Source: Glaciecola petra (GTDB lineage: Bacteria; Pseudomonadota; Gammaproteobacteria; Enterobacterales; Alteromonadaceae). Taken from it: a stretch of 64,000 bases of DNA. The stretch lies in assembly GCF_031846345.1 (NCBI RefSeq), contig NZ_JAVRHX010000001.1, forward strand, positions 682,001-746,000, given 5' to 3'. The notes beneath the pieces were generated by a model that had not been told where the DNA came from, made no database searches, and saw nothing but the letters and a program-made list of their open reading frames with translations. The first letter of the stretch is position 1. Each line of letters opens with the position of its first letter. The translations under genes and the position numbers were made by a program. Of the stretch, positions 17,659 through 25,084 are shown one piece after another.

Positions 17659-18328
17659 TCAAAACTATAAGCATGCAGAGAATGCGTTATTGAATTTTTT
17701 TGCAGATTCAACTTTGCCTTCTGGTACAAATGACCAACTCATACTACGAGCAAATGATTCATTATCTGACCTGTTTGAAAATGCTTGTAAGCTCGATTGT
17801 ATGCAACAAGAGGGTAAAGAAAACTCAGCGATTGCCGACAGTATAAGAAGCGGGAGTTTACGAGATCCCAATCTGAAACTTTGTGATACTTTACCAACGG
17901 AGTTTCAGAGTTTAAGTTGTATTATTGCTGGATTTAAAGTGTCTGTTCCATTATTAGAATTAGGTCGAATTATTAGGCCGAAAAGCGCTCTAAAAATGGC
18001 TAAAAGGAACCTTGATAGTTCATCGATTTTTAAGGGCGTTTTAATTGACGGTGAAGAAAAGTTCCAATGCCTTAATGAAACTTTTTGGTTTGGTGGAAAA
18101 CCGATACAAAAAGTAAATGAGCTTGCATTGGATAAGTATTATTTACAGTTAGGAAAATCACAATTTGTGCTCGAATGTAATGAACTCGGGTCAACCAAGA
18201 TGTTACATAAAACTGCCCTGAAGTGGCACGACAATGTGCATCACAAAACATGGTTAGTAGGAGTTGTGACAGAAACAATGGAAGTGCTACTAGATAGTGC
18301 GAAATTGGTAGAAAAATTACTTAAATAA
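17651..18328 (+). CDS. parP: ParP: CheW-like protein linking ParC to CheA arrays
   Basis: The 225-residue protein has a polar N-terminal half (1-85) and a C-terminal CheW-like domain (about 86-222: CIIAGFKVSVPLLELGRIIRP ... WLVGVVTETMEVLLD). In Vibrio, ParP bridges ParC and CheA and retains arrays at the pole. Its position between parC and cheW, and its 8-base overlap with parC, support the assignment. The protein is shorter than Vibrio ParP because the N-terminal linker is reduced. It contains several Cys residues. An alternative name would simply be CheW-like scaffold. Confidence 0.8.
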   Translation: MNDQNYKHAENALLNFFADSTLPSGTNDQLILRANDSLSDLFENACKLDCMQQEGKENSAIADSIRSGSLRDPNLKLCDTLPTEFQSLSCIIAGFKVSVPLLELGRIIRPKSALKMAKRNLDSSSIFKGVLIDGEEKFQCLNETFWFGGKPIQKVNELALDKYYLQLGKSQFVLECNELGSTKMLHKTALKWHDNVHHKTWLVGVVTETMEVLLDSAKLVEKLLK

Positions 18329-18376
18329 TTGGCGTGCACAAATAGCGTTATTATGCACAAAATGAATGAACATAGT

Positions 18377-18404
18377 GATATCAAACCTAAGATGGTTTTG
18401 ATAT
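18377..18404 (+). other. Hairpin between parP and cheW
   Basis: GATATCAAACC at 18377-18387 pairs with GGTTTTGATAT at 18394-18404 around a six-base loop, with one bulged base. No T-tract follows, so it is unlikely to be a strong terminator. It may be a processing or attenuation element ahead of cheW, whose start is 35 bases on. Confidence 0.4.
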
Positions 18405-18438
18405 GTACACAAGTTGAAAAGTGGAGCGGAGCATACAC

Positions 18439-18927
18439 ATGTCTGACGAAAAAACAGCAACAGTTTCAGATCCAAATGACGAGGTTTTGCAATGGGTAAC
18501 GTATCGTTTAGATGAAGAGACCTACGGCATTAATGTAATGCAAGTACAAGAAGTACTGCGATATACAGAGATTGCTCCGGTGCCTGGGGCACCAGATTAT
18601 GTCATGGGTATCATTAATTTACGTGGCAACGTTGTGACGGTGATCGATACACGTTCAAGATTTGGGCTTCCCCCTACAGATATTACCGACAATTCTCGTA
18701 TTGTGATTATTGAGGCAGACGAGCATGTTGTTGGCATATTGGTCGACAGTGTAGCCGAAGTTGTTTATCTAAAATCATCTGAAATTGATAGTACACCTAA
18801 TGTAGGTACTGAAGAGAGTACCAAATTTATTCAAGGTGTGAGTAATAGGGGTGATGAGCTGTTAATATTGGTTGACTTGAACAAGTTACTGAGTGAAGAA
18901 GAGTGGGATGATATGATGGCAATCTAG
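18439..18927 (+). CDS. cheW: Chemotaxis coupling protein CheW
   Basis: CheW couples receptors to CheA in the signalling array. ATG 18439 (162 residues) is chosen over GTG 18421 because GGAG lies 7 bases before it. The CheW domain (about 20-155) contains VLQWVTYRLDEETYGINVMQVQEVLR, given here by its ends, then PDYVMGIINLRGNVVTVID and the C-terminal SNRGDELLILVDLNKLL. It is the last gene of the chemotaxis block before a strong terminator at 19009-19036. Confidence 0.96.
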   Translation: MSDEKTATVSDPNDEVLQWVTYRLDEETYGINVMQVQEVLRYTEIAPVPGAPDYVMGIINLRGNVVTVIDTRSRFGLPPTDITDNSRIVIIEADEHVVGILVDSVAEVVYLKSSEIDSTPNVGTEESTKFIQGVSNRGDELLILVDLNKLLSEEEWDDMMAI

Positions 18928-19008
18928 TGTGCTGATGAATACGCTCAGAAGCAACACTATTCATAGGTCTTAACTGACTGAAAATTAAAAATACTTATGT
19001 TTCCTTTA

Positions 19009-19036
19009 AAAACAGCTGGTCATTACCGGCTGTTTT
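19009..19036 (+). terminator. Intrinsic terminator after cheW
   Basis: AAAACAGCTGG pairs with CCGGCTGTTTT (11 bp with one G-U pair) around the loop TCATTA, ending in a short T-run. It lies 82 bases after the cheW stop and 46 bases before the DUF2802 gene, and probably ends most transcription of the flagellar-chemotaxis operon. Confidence 0.75.
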
Positions 19037-19081
19037 GCTATAACTAGTAATACACCAATTTTATATAAGCGTGCAAAGCAA

Positions 19082-19540
19082 ATGGCACTACCTCTTAGTC
19101 CTGAAACCCTTCATATTATTACGCTGGCATTAGTTGTAGTGCTGGCTTTTTTTAGCTTGTTTATTTGGAGCAAAGTACGGTCGGAAAATCAACGCTTAAC
19201 ACAGTCTATTAAGTTGCTTAATGATTTGTATAAACATACCCAAGAGATACAAAAGAACATCAATAAATCTGATGCTGATAAGCCTGAGCAGCTCACTGAT
19301 GATGTATTGAAAAAAGATAAGGCTCTACAAATCAATGAGACAAAAATACTCGGCTTAATAAAGAGACTCGATCAAGCTGATAATAGACTCGAGCAATTAG
19401 AAAAAGAAGATCCACAAATAAGAATGTATAAAAAAGCGACCGAGTTAGCGGCGCAAGGCCTATCAGTAGAAGACATTATGGATGCATGCCAATTGCCAAG
19501 GGCAGAAGTGGAGGTTTTAAAAGGCCTACAACGTAAATAA
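19082..19540 (+). CDS. DUF2802 membrane-anchored coiled-coil protein
   Basis: The 152-residue protein has one N-terminal membrane helix (about 9-30, IITLALVVVLAFFSLFIW), then a long charged helical region likely to be a coiled coil (35-115). The conserved C-terminal segment ATELAAQGLSVEDIMDACQL...EVLKGLQ resembles a helix-turn-helix and marks the DUF2802 family. Genes of this family often follow cheW in polar-flagellum clusters of Vibrio and relatives. The function is not known to me. It sits after the cheW terminator, so read-through or its own promoter must serve it. Confidence 0.8.
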   Translation: MALPLSPETLHIITLALVVVLAFFSLFIWSKVRSENQRLTQSIKLLNDLYKHTQEIQKNINKSDADKPEQLTDDVLKKDKALQINETKILGLIKRLDQADNRLEQLEKEDPQIRMYKKATELAAQGLSVEDIMDACQLPRAEVEVLKGLQRK

Positions 19541-19572
19541 TTCAGTTTAAAAAATATATCCTATTTTATTTT

Positions 19573-19588
19573 AGACGTCTAGACGTAA
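19573..19588 (+). promoter_or_regulatory. MetJ operator: two adjacent met boxes upstream of metA
   Basis: AGACGTCT followed directly by AGACGTAA forms two tandem 8-bp met boxes (consensus AGACGTCT). MetJ dimers with S-adenosylmethionine bind such tandem boxes cooperatively. The site ends 5 bases before a -35-like TTGACA (19594-19599) and 79 bases before metA, so it should repress metA and the downstream metH genes when SAM is plentiful. Confidence 0.85.
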
Positions 19589-19593
19589 ATTGT

Positions 19594-19621
19594 TTGACAT
19601 TTGCTTATTTATTGCCAAAAT
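19594..19621 (+). promoter_or_regulatory. Probable sigma-70 promoter of metA
   Basis: TTGACA at 19594-19599 is a perfect -35 box. CAAAAT at 19616-19621 is a weaker -10 at 16-base spacing. It lies directly downstream of the met boxes, a usual layout for MetJ-repressed promoters. Confidence 0.55.
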
Positions 19622-19667
19622 AGCATCCATGTTTTATTAAGCTTGAATACAAATTCACCGTACAAAT

Positions 19668-20588
19668 ATGCCCATAAAGATCCCAGCTGAATTGCCTGCG
19701 CTCGAAAAATTGTTAGATGAAAATATTTTTGCAATGGATGATGCCAGAGCGAACACACAAAATATTAGACCTTTACAATTAGGTATTTTGAACTTAATGC
19801 CTAATAAAATTGAGACAGAATTGCAAATTTTGAGATTATTGTCGAATACACCCTTGCAAATAAACGTGGATCTAATTCGAATTGATCAAGTGGCCCCTAA
19901 AAATACTCCAGCCTCTCATATGCATACTTTTTATCAATATTTTAGCGATATAAAATACAAAAAATATGATGGCCTTATTATTACTGGCGCACCTTTAGGT
20001 AATTTAGAGTATGAAGAGGTAAAATATTGGCCACAAATGGTGGAAATATTGGATTGGGCGAGAGGAAACGTACAATCGAGTTTTTATCTTTGTTGGGCAG
20101 CCCACGCGGCTATGTATCACTTTTATGGTATCCAACGCGAACTTAGGAATAATAAGTTATCGGGCGTTTTTAAACACAAAGTATTGGATGCAAAAAACGA
20201 ATTGATGCGAGGGTTTGATCCTGAATTTTATGCCCCACATTCCCGCATCGCCGAGATACCATCGTCTAGTTATCACCAAATTGACGATATCGAGGTTCAA
20301 GCGGAGTCGGAACAAGCAGGCGTATACATAGCTGCCACAACGGACAAACGTATGGTGTTTGTTACCGGTCATCCAGAGTATGATGCCTGCACCTTAGACC
20401 AAGAATATAAGCGTGATCTCGACGCCGGCATTTCACCACGGGTTCCTGTCAATTATTATCAAAAAGATGATCCTAATGCACCATGTATTGTTCAATGGAA
20501 GTCACACGGTAATTTGTTATTAACTAACTGGTTAAATTATTTTGTATACCAAACAACCCCTTACGATTTACAAAGTCTGTCAAATTAA
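19668..20588 (+). CDS. metA: Homoserine O-succinyltransferase MetA
   Basis: MetA activates homoserine with an acyl group, the first committed step of methionine synthesis. The 306-residue protein matches the family length (E. coli 309). The catalytic Cys142 is in FYLCWAAHAAMYHF, and the His and Glu partners are in VTGHPEYDA. Residue 111 is Gly (GAPLGN), the state associated with succinyl-CoA use. Acetyl-CoA enzymes carry Glu there. The gene is preceded by tandem met boxes and is followed 21 bases on by the first half of methionine synthase, forming a methionine operon. Confidence 0.95.
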   Translation: MPIKIPAELPALEKLLDENIFAMDDARANTQNIRPLQLGILNLMPNKIETELQILRLLSNTPLQINVDLIRIDQVAPKNTPASHMHTFYQYFSDIKYKKYDGLIITGAPLGNLEYEEVKYWPQMVEILDWARGNVQSSFYLCWAAHAAMYHFYGIQRELRNNKLSGVFKHKVLDAKNELMRGFDPEFYAPHSRIAEIPSSSYHQIDDIEVQAESEQAGVYIAATTDKRMVFVTGHPEYDACTLDQEYKRDLDAGISPRVPVNYYQKDDPNAPCIVQWKSHGNLLLTNWLNYFVYQTTPYDLQSLSN

Positions 20589-20609
20589 CAGCTTTATTGA
20601 GACTTATTT

Positions 20610-21665
20610 ATGACCCAAACAGCAAGACTTATTCACAAACTCGCAGAAAGTCGCATCTTAGTACTCGACGGTGGAATGGGTACAATGATACAAGAGCATA
20701 AACTAGCAGAGGCAGACTATCGGGGCAGCGAATACGCAACTTGGCATTGTGATGTCAAAGGGAACAACGACTTATTGGCAATTACTCAGCCAGAATTAAT
20801 TCTTGATATTCATGAAAAATATCTTGCCGCAGGGGCGGATATTCTTGAGACAAACACATTTAATGCAAATAGTATTTCAATGGCTGACTATGATATGCAA
20901 GATGAGGTTGTAAAAATTAATCATGCAGCTGCTAAACTTGCGCGCCAAGCAGCAGATAAATATTCTGCTCTGCAACCCGATAAACCTCGCTTTGTTGCGG
21001 GTGTATTGGGGCCAACAAGTAGAACGGCATCTATTTCGCCTGATGTGAATGACCCTTCAAAACGCAACGTTACGTTTGACGAACTTGTGGCTAATTACAA
21101 AGAGGCTACAAAAGCGCTCATCGAAGGGCAGGTCGACCTAATAATGTTAGAAACCATTTTTGATACCTTAAATGCAAAGGCAGCGGCATTTGCCGTAGAC
21201 GAGGTGTTTGAAGAACTGAATATCCGTTTACCAGTAATGGTGTCGGGCACAATAACTGACGCATCTGGAAGAACCTTATCCGGTCAAACAACAGAAGCTT
21301 TTTATAATTCCTTACGTCATATTGAGCCTATTTCCTTTGGGCTTAACTGTGCTTTAGGTCCGGACTTATTGCGCCAATATGTAGTTGAGTTATCGCGAAT
21401 TAGCGAATCTTTAGTATCTGCACATCCAAATGCAGGTTTGCCAAACGAGTTTGGCGAATACGATTTAAATGCAAGTGATATGGCCGCTCACATCGAAGAG
21501 TGGGCGCAAAGTGGTCTATTGAATATTGTGGGTGGCTGTTGTGGCAGCACACCTCAACACATTAAGGCTATCTCAGATGCAGTAGCCAATTATGCGCCTC
21601 GACAATCAATAGACGTAGAAACAAAAATGAGATTATCAGGCTTAGAGCCTTTTACTCATGCCTAA
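20610..21665 (+). CDS. metH: Methionine synthase, homocysteine-binding half (split MetH)
   Basis: This 351-residue protein equals the N-terminal homocysteine-binding barrel of cobalamin-dependent MetH. It starts with RILVLDGGMGTMIQ and keeps the zinc ligands Cys247 (GLNCALGPDLL), Cys310 and Cys311 (GGCCGSTPQHI), at the same numbers as I recall for E. coli MetH. It ends at RLSGLEPFTHA, just where the folate domain would begin in the one-chain enzyme. A separate gene for the remaining domains starts 35 bases later. Alone it could bind and activate homocysteine, and it should work with the next protein. It might also use another methyl donor, but the linkage argues for a two-subunit MetH. Confidence 0.93.
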   Translation: MTQTARLIHKLAESRILVLDGGMGTMIQEHKLAEADYRGSEYATWHCDVKGNNDLLAITQPELILDIHEKYLAAGADILETNTFNANSISMADYDMQDEVVKINHAAAKLARQAADKYSALQPDKPRFVAGVLGPTSRTASISPDVNDPSKRNVTFDELVANYKEATKALIEGQVDLIMLETIFDTLNAKAAAFAVDEVFEELNIRLPVMVSGTITDASGRTLSGQTTEAFYNSLRHIEPISFGLNCALGPDLLRQYVVELSRISESLVSAHPNAGLPNEFGEYDLNASDMAAHIEEWAQSGLLNIVGGCCGSTPQHIKAISDAVANYAPRQSIDVETKMRLSGLEPFTHA

Positions 21666-21700
21666 AGGTATTGGGTGAATTACATTGAATAGGAAAATTT

Positions 21701-24331
21701 GTGAGCAATAGTTTCTCGACATTTATTAACATCGGCGAACGCACAAACGTAACCGGCTCAGCGATGTTTAAAAGACTAATACTCTCTGAAGACTACGAGA
21801 AAGCGCTCGATGTAGCGCGTCAACAAGTCGAAAATGGAGCACAAGTCATCGATATTAATATGGATGAAGCGATGCTCGACTCACAAGCAGCCATGGTCAA
21901 GTTTCTCAATCTGATTGCGTCTGAACCTGACATATCACGCGTTCCCATTATGATTGATTCATCCAAATGGTCGGTTATCGAAGCAGGCTTAAAGTGTGTA
22001 CAAGGTAAAGCTATTGTCAACTCTATTAGCCTCAAAGAAGGCCCCGAACCTTTTATTGCGCAAGCAAAAAAGATTAAACGCTATGGCGCGGCAACAGTGG
22101 TAATGGCTTTTGACGAAACAGGGCAGGCCGATACTTGTGAACGAAAAATAGAAATTTGTACGCGGAGCTACGATATTTTAGTGAAGGATATTGGTTTTCC
22201 ACCGGAAGATATTATTTTCGATCCAAATATTTTTGCAGTCGCCACGGGTATCGAAGAGCACGACAATTATGCGGTTGATTTTATTGAAGCCACCCGACAA
22301 ATAAGAAAGACATTACCTTATTGTCATGTATCTGGCGGGTTGTCCAATATCTCCTTTTCGTTTAGAGGAAACAACCCGGTTAGAGAAGCCATGCATTCTG
22401 TATTTTTATATCATGCCATTCGGGCAGGTATGGATATGGGCATTGTTAATGCAGGTCAATTAGAAGTATATGACGAAATACCAAAAGAACTGAAAGATGC
22501 AGTTGAAGACGTTATTTTAAATCGTCATAGTCAAGCGACTGACAATCTTTTGGCGTTAGCGCCAAACTATCAAGGTGATGGCAAAGTCGCCGCTGTTGAA
22601 GACCTAAAGTGGCGAGAACAAGCAGTCAATAAACGCCTAGAGCATGCCTTAATCAAAGGCATCACCGAATACATTATTGAAGATACCGAGGCAGCTAGAT
22701 TAGAGGCAGATAAACCACTCGAAGTGATTGAAGGTCCACTAATGGACGGTATGAATATTGTCGGGGATTTATTTGGTGAAGGTAAAATGTTTTTGCCACA
22801 AGTGGTGAAATCGGCTCGTGTAATGAAAAAAGCAGTAGCCTACTTACAGCCATTTATCGAAGAAGAAAAGTCGGGTGTATCACGTTCCAATGGCAAAATA
22901 GTGATGGCGACGGTAAAAGGCGATGTACATGATATTGGTAAGAATATCGTGGGGGTTGTTTTACAATGTAATAATTTTGAAGTCATCGATTTAGGCGTGA
23001 TGGTGCCGGCTGCTAAAATTTTGCAAACGGCAATAGACGAAAAAGCTGACATGATTGGTTTATCCGGTTTAATTACACCCTCACTTGATGAGATGGTGCA
23101 CGTTGCTCAAGAGATGCAACGATTGAAGATGAATTTACCTTTATTAATAGGCGGTGCGACAACCTCTAAAGCACACACAGCGGTGAAAATTGAACAAAAT
23201 TACGATCATCCTGTGGTTTATGTGCCTAATGCAAGCCGAGCGGTAGGTGTTTGTCAAAAACTTATATCGGCACATAGTAAAACTGCATATTCACAACAAA
23301 TCAGTGATGAATACGTAAAAGTGCGTGCACAACATGCCAAAAAACGACCTCGGTCTAAGGCTATCAGTTTTGAAGATGCGCGTGCCAACAAATTTAGCTG
23401 TGATTGGGCAACATACCAAGTGCCAGTGCCACAGTTTGTCGGTGTAAAAACAATCAAAGCCGACATTGCGACTTTGTCTGCATACATTGATTGGACTCCG
23501 TTCTTTTTAACGTGGTCTTTAGCTGGTAAATACCCACGTATTTTAAATGATGAAGTAGTAGGGGAAGAAGCTAAAAAACTGTTTGCTGATGCCACAATGC
23601 TATTAGACAAATTGACTAATAACAAAACTTTGAAAGCAATAGGGCGCGTTGGGATCTTCCCGGCAAATAGTCACGACGAAAGCGTGAATATTTTTGATCA
23701 AAGTGGCCGTCAAGTTATTGCTAAGGCGGAACATTTACGCCAACAAACCGAAAAGCCAAGAGGTTTTAATTATTGCTTAAGCGATTTTATTAAACCGAGC
23801 AGTAGCACATCAGATGCGGTGGATTATATTGGCGCATTTGCGGTTACAGCAGGTATCGGTGAAGACGACTTAGCTAAAGCATATGAAAAAGAGGGTGATG
23901 ACTATAACGCTATTATGGTAAAAGCCATAGCAGACAGATTAGCTGAGGCATTTGCAGAGTATTTACATTTAATGGTGCGCAAAGAATTATGGGGATACGC
24001 AAAGGATGAATCTTTAGATAATAAGGCCTTAATTGCAGAAAAATATCAAGGCATTAGACCTGCCCCAGGCTATGCCGCTTGTCCCGAACACACTGAAAAG
24101 CAGGTGATTTGGGATCTTTTGGATGTTGAGCAAAGCATAGGTATGAAACTTACTGAATCGTATGCAATGTGGCCTGGAGCATCTGTTTCAGGTTGGTATT
24201 TTTCGCATCCTGAAAGTCGTTATTTTGCGGTAGCTAAAATACAAGATGATCAATTACAAGACTATGCAAAACGTAAAACGTGGTCTCAACAAACAGCAGA
24301 AAAATGGTTATTGCCTAATTTACAAGACTAA
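21701..24331 (+). CDS. metH: Methionine synthase, folate/cobalamin/activation half (split MetH)
   Basis: This 876-residue protein carries the pterin-binding barrel (FINIGERTNVTGSAMFKRL from residue 8; to about 295), the cobalamin modules (DVHDIGKN with the axial His410; about 300-540) and the AdoMet activation domain (about 550-876; RPAPGYAACPEHTEK). With the 351-residue partner the sum is 1227, the length of one-chain E. coli MetH. The start is GTG with AGGA six bases before. An in-frame TGA at 21686-21688, four codons before the GTG, separates it from anything upstream, so this is not a simple read-through. It transfers methyl from 5-methyltetrahydrofolate to homocysteine bound by the partner. 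Confidence 0.94.
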   Translation: MSNSFSTFINIGERTNVTGSAMFKRLILSEDYEKALDVARQQVENGAQVIDINMDEAMLDSQAAMVKFLNLIASEPDISRVPIMIDSSKWSVIEAGLKCVQGKAIVNSISLKEGPEPFIAQAKKIKRYGAATVVMAFDETGQADTCERKIEICTRSYDILVKDIGFPPEDIIFDPNIFAVATGIEEHDNYAVDFIEATRQIRKTLPYCHVSGGLSNISFSFRGNNPVREAMHSVFLYHAIRAGMDMGIVNAGQLEVYDEIPKELKDAVEDVILNRHSQATDNLLALAPNYQGDGKVAAVEDLKWREQAVNKRLEHALIKGITEYIIEDTEAARLEADKPLEVIEGPLMDGMNIVGDLFGEGKMFLPQVVKSARVMKKAVAYLQPFIEEEKSGVSRSNGKIVMATVKGDVHDIGKNIVGVVLQCNNFEVIDLGVMVPAAKILQTAIDEKADMIGLSGLITPSLDEMVHVAQEMQRLKMNLPLLIGGATTSKAHTAVKIEQNYDHPVVYVPNASRAVGVCQKLISAHSKTAYSQQISDEYVKVRAQHAKKRPRSKAISFEDARANKFSCDWATYQVPVPQFVGVKTIKADIATLSAYIDWTPFFLTWSLAGKYPRILNDEVVGEEAKKLFADATMLLDKLTNNKTLKAIGRVGIFPANSHDESVNIFDQSGRQVIAKAEHLRQQTEKPRGFNYCLSDFIKPSSSTSDAVDYIGAFAVTAGIGEDDLAKAYEKEGDDYNAIMVKAIADRLAEAFAEYLHLMVRKELWGYAKDESLDNKALIAEKYQGIRPAPGYAACPEHTEKQVIWDLLDVEQSIGMKLTESYAMWPGASVSGWYFSHPESRYFAVAKIQDDQLQDYAKRKTWSQQTAEKWLLPNLQD

Positions 24332-24386
24332 CGATATACCCTGCTGTCTAGCCACTAAAAAAGAGCAAAAAAATGAACCAAAAAAA

Positions 24387-24977
24387 ATGAACATAGAAAA
24401 GCCATTCAGCCAAGCATGTGAGAATAATAAATCACATATTCTTGAAGTATTAAAAAATACTTTTAGAAAAAGTACACATGTCCTTGAAATTGGCAGTGGA
24501 ACAGGCCAACACGCTGTACATTTTGCTGCCAGTCTACCTCACCTTATTTGGCAATGCGCGGATCAACTTGAGTATCATCCGGGCATCCGTCAATGGATAC
24601 AGGAATACCCTAGTAAAAATATTCTAGCGCCAATAGAATTAAAAGTGCCTGAAAGTACATGGCCTGAACAAGCATTTGATGCCTTTTTTAGCGCTAACAC
24701 TGCACATATCATGCAAGCAAATGAAGTCAAAAGCTTGATGGAAATGATACAAATGCGTCTACCTAAGCATGGCGTTTTTAGCCAGTACGGACCTTTTAAG
24801 GTCGACGGTCAATTCAGTAGTCAAAGTAATGCCGACTTTCACGAAAAGCTCGTCGAGACCGGCCGAGGTGGTTATAGGGATATTGCCGAATTACAATCTT
24901 GGGCACCAAACTTAAGCCTAAGTGAGGTAGTCGAAATGCCAGCTAATAACCTTATGCTTATTTGGCATCGAAAGTAA
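24387..24977 (+). CDS. DUF938 SAM-dependent methyltransferase-like protein
   Basis: From ATG 24387 the protein has 196 residues, MNIEKPFSQACENNKSHILE onward, the common DUF938 length. Motif I is HVLEIGSGTGQHAVHFA (residues 33-49), followed by ANTAHIMQANEVKSLM and a conserved PFKVDGQF. DUF938 proteins have the class I methyltransferase fold, and their substrate is not known to me. The frame runs upstream into metH, but that part is not family-like. It lies 55 bases after metH and may be co-transcribed. Confidence 0.85.
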   Translation: MNIEKPFSQACENNKSHILEVLKNTFRKSTHVLEIGSGTGQHAVHFAASLPHLIWQCADQLEYHPGIRQWIQEYPSKNILAPIELKVPESTWPEQAFDAFFSANTAHIMQANEVKSLMEMIQMRLPKHGVFSQYGPFKVDGQFSSQSNADFHEKLVETGRGGYRDIAELQSWAPNLSLSEVVEMPANNLMLIWHRK

Positions 24978-24990
24978 TGCAATCAAATCA

Positions 24991-25079
24991 GCAGCAACTA
25001 CTTGTTTGTTGCTGCACAAGCCTCTCAGTGAATGACTATAGTCACAAATTCACACACTGAGAGACCGCTTCTTGAGCGG
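24991..25079. terminator. Series of stem-loops between convergent genes
   Basis: Three inverted repeats fill the gap between the DUF938 gene and the M13 peptidase gene. GCAGCAAC/GTTGCTGC is at 24991-25015. CTCTCAGTG/CACTGAGAG is at 25022-25063, with a TGACTATAGTCA palindrome in its loop. CCGCT/AGCGG is at 25065-25079. T-tracts are weak. The position suggests a two-way transcription end region. Confidence 0.5.
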
Positions 25080-25084
25080 GGAGA

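Noticed and set aside
21660..21705. The metH split as a sequencing frameshift or single stop error
   Set aside because: Both sides have in-frame stops (TAA 21663-21665 and TGA 21686-21688), a spacer of 35 bases and a separate ribosome site and GTG start, so a single-base error does not join them.
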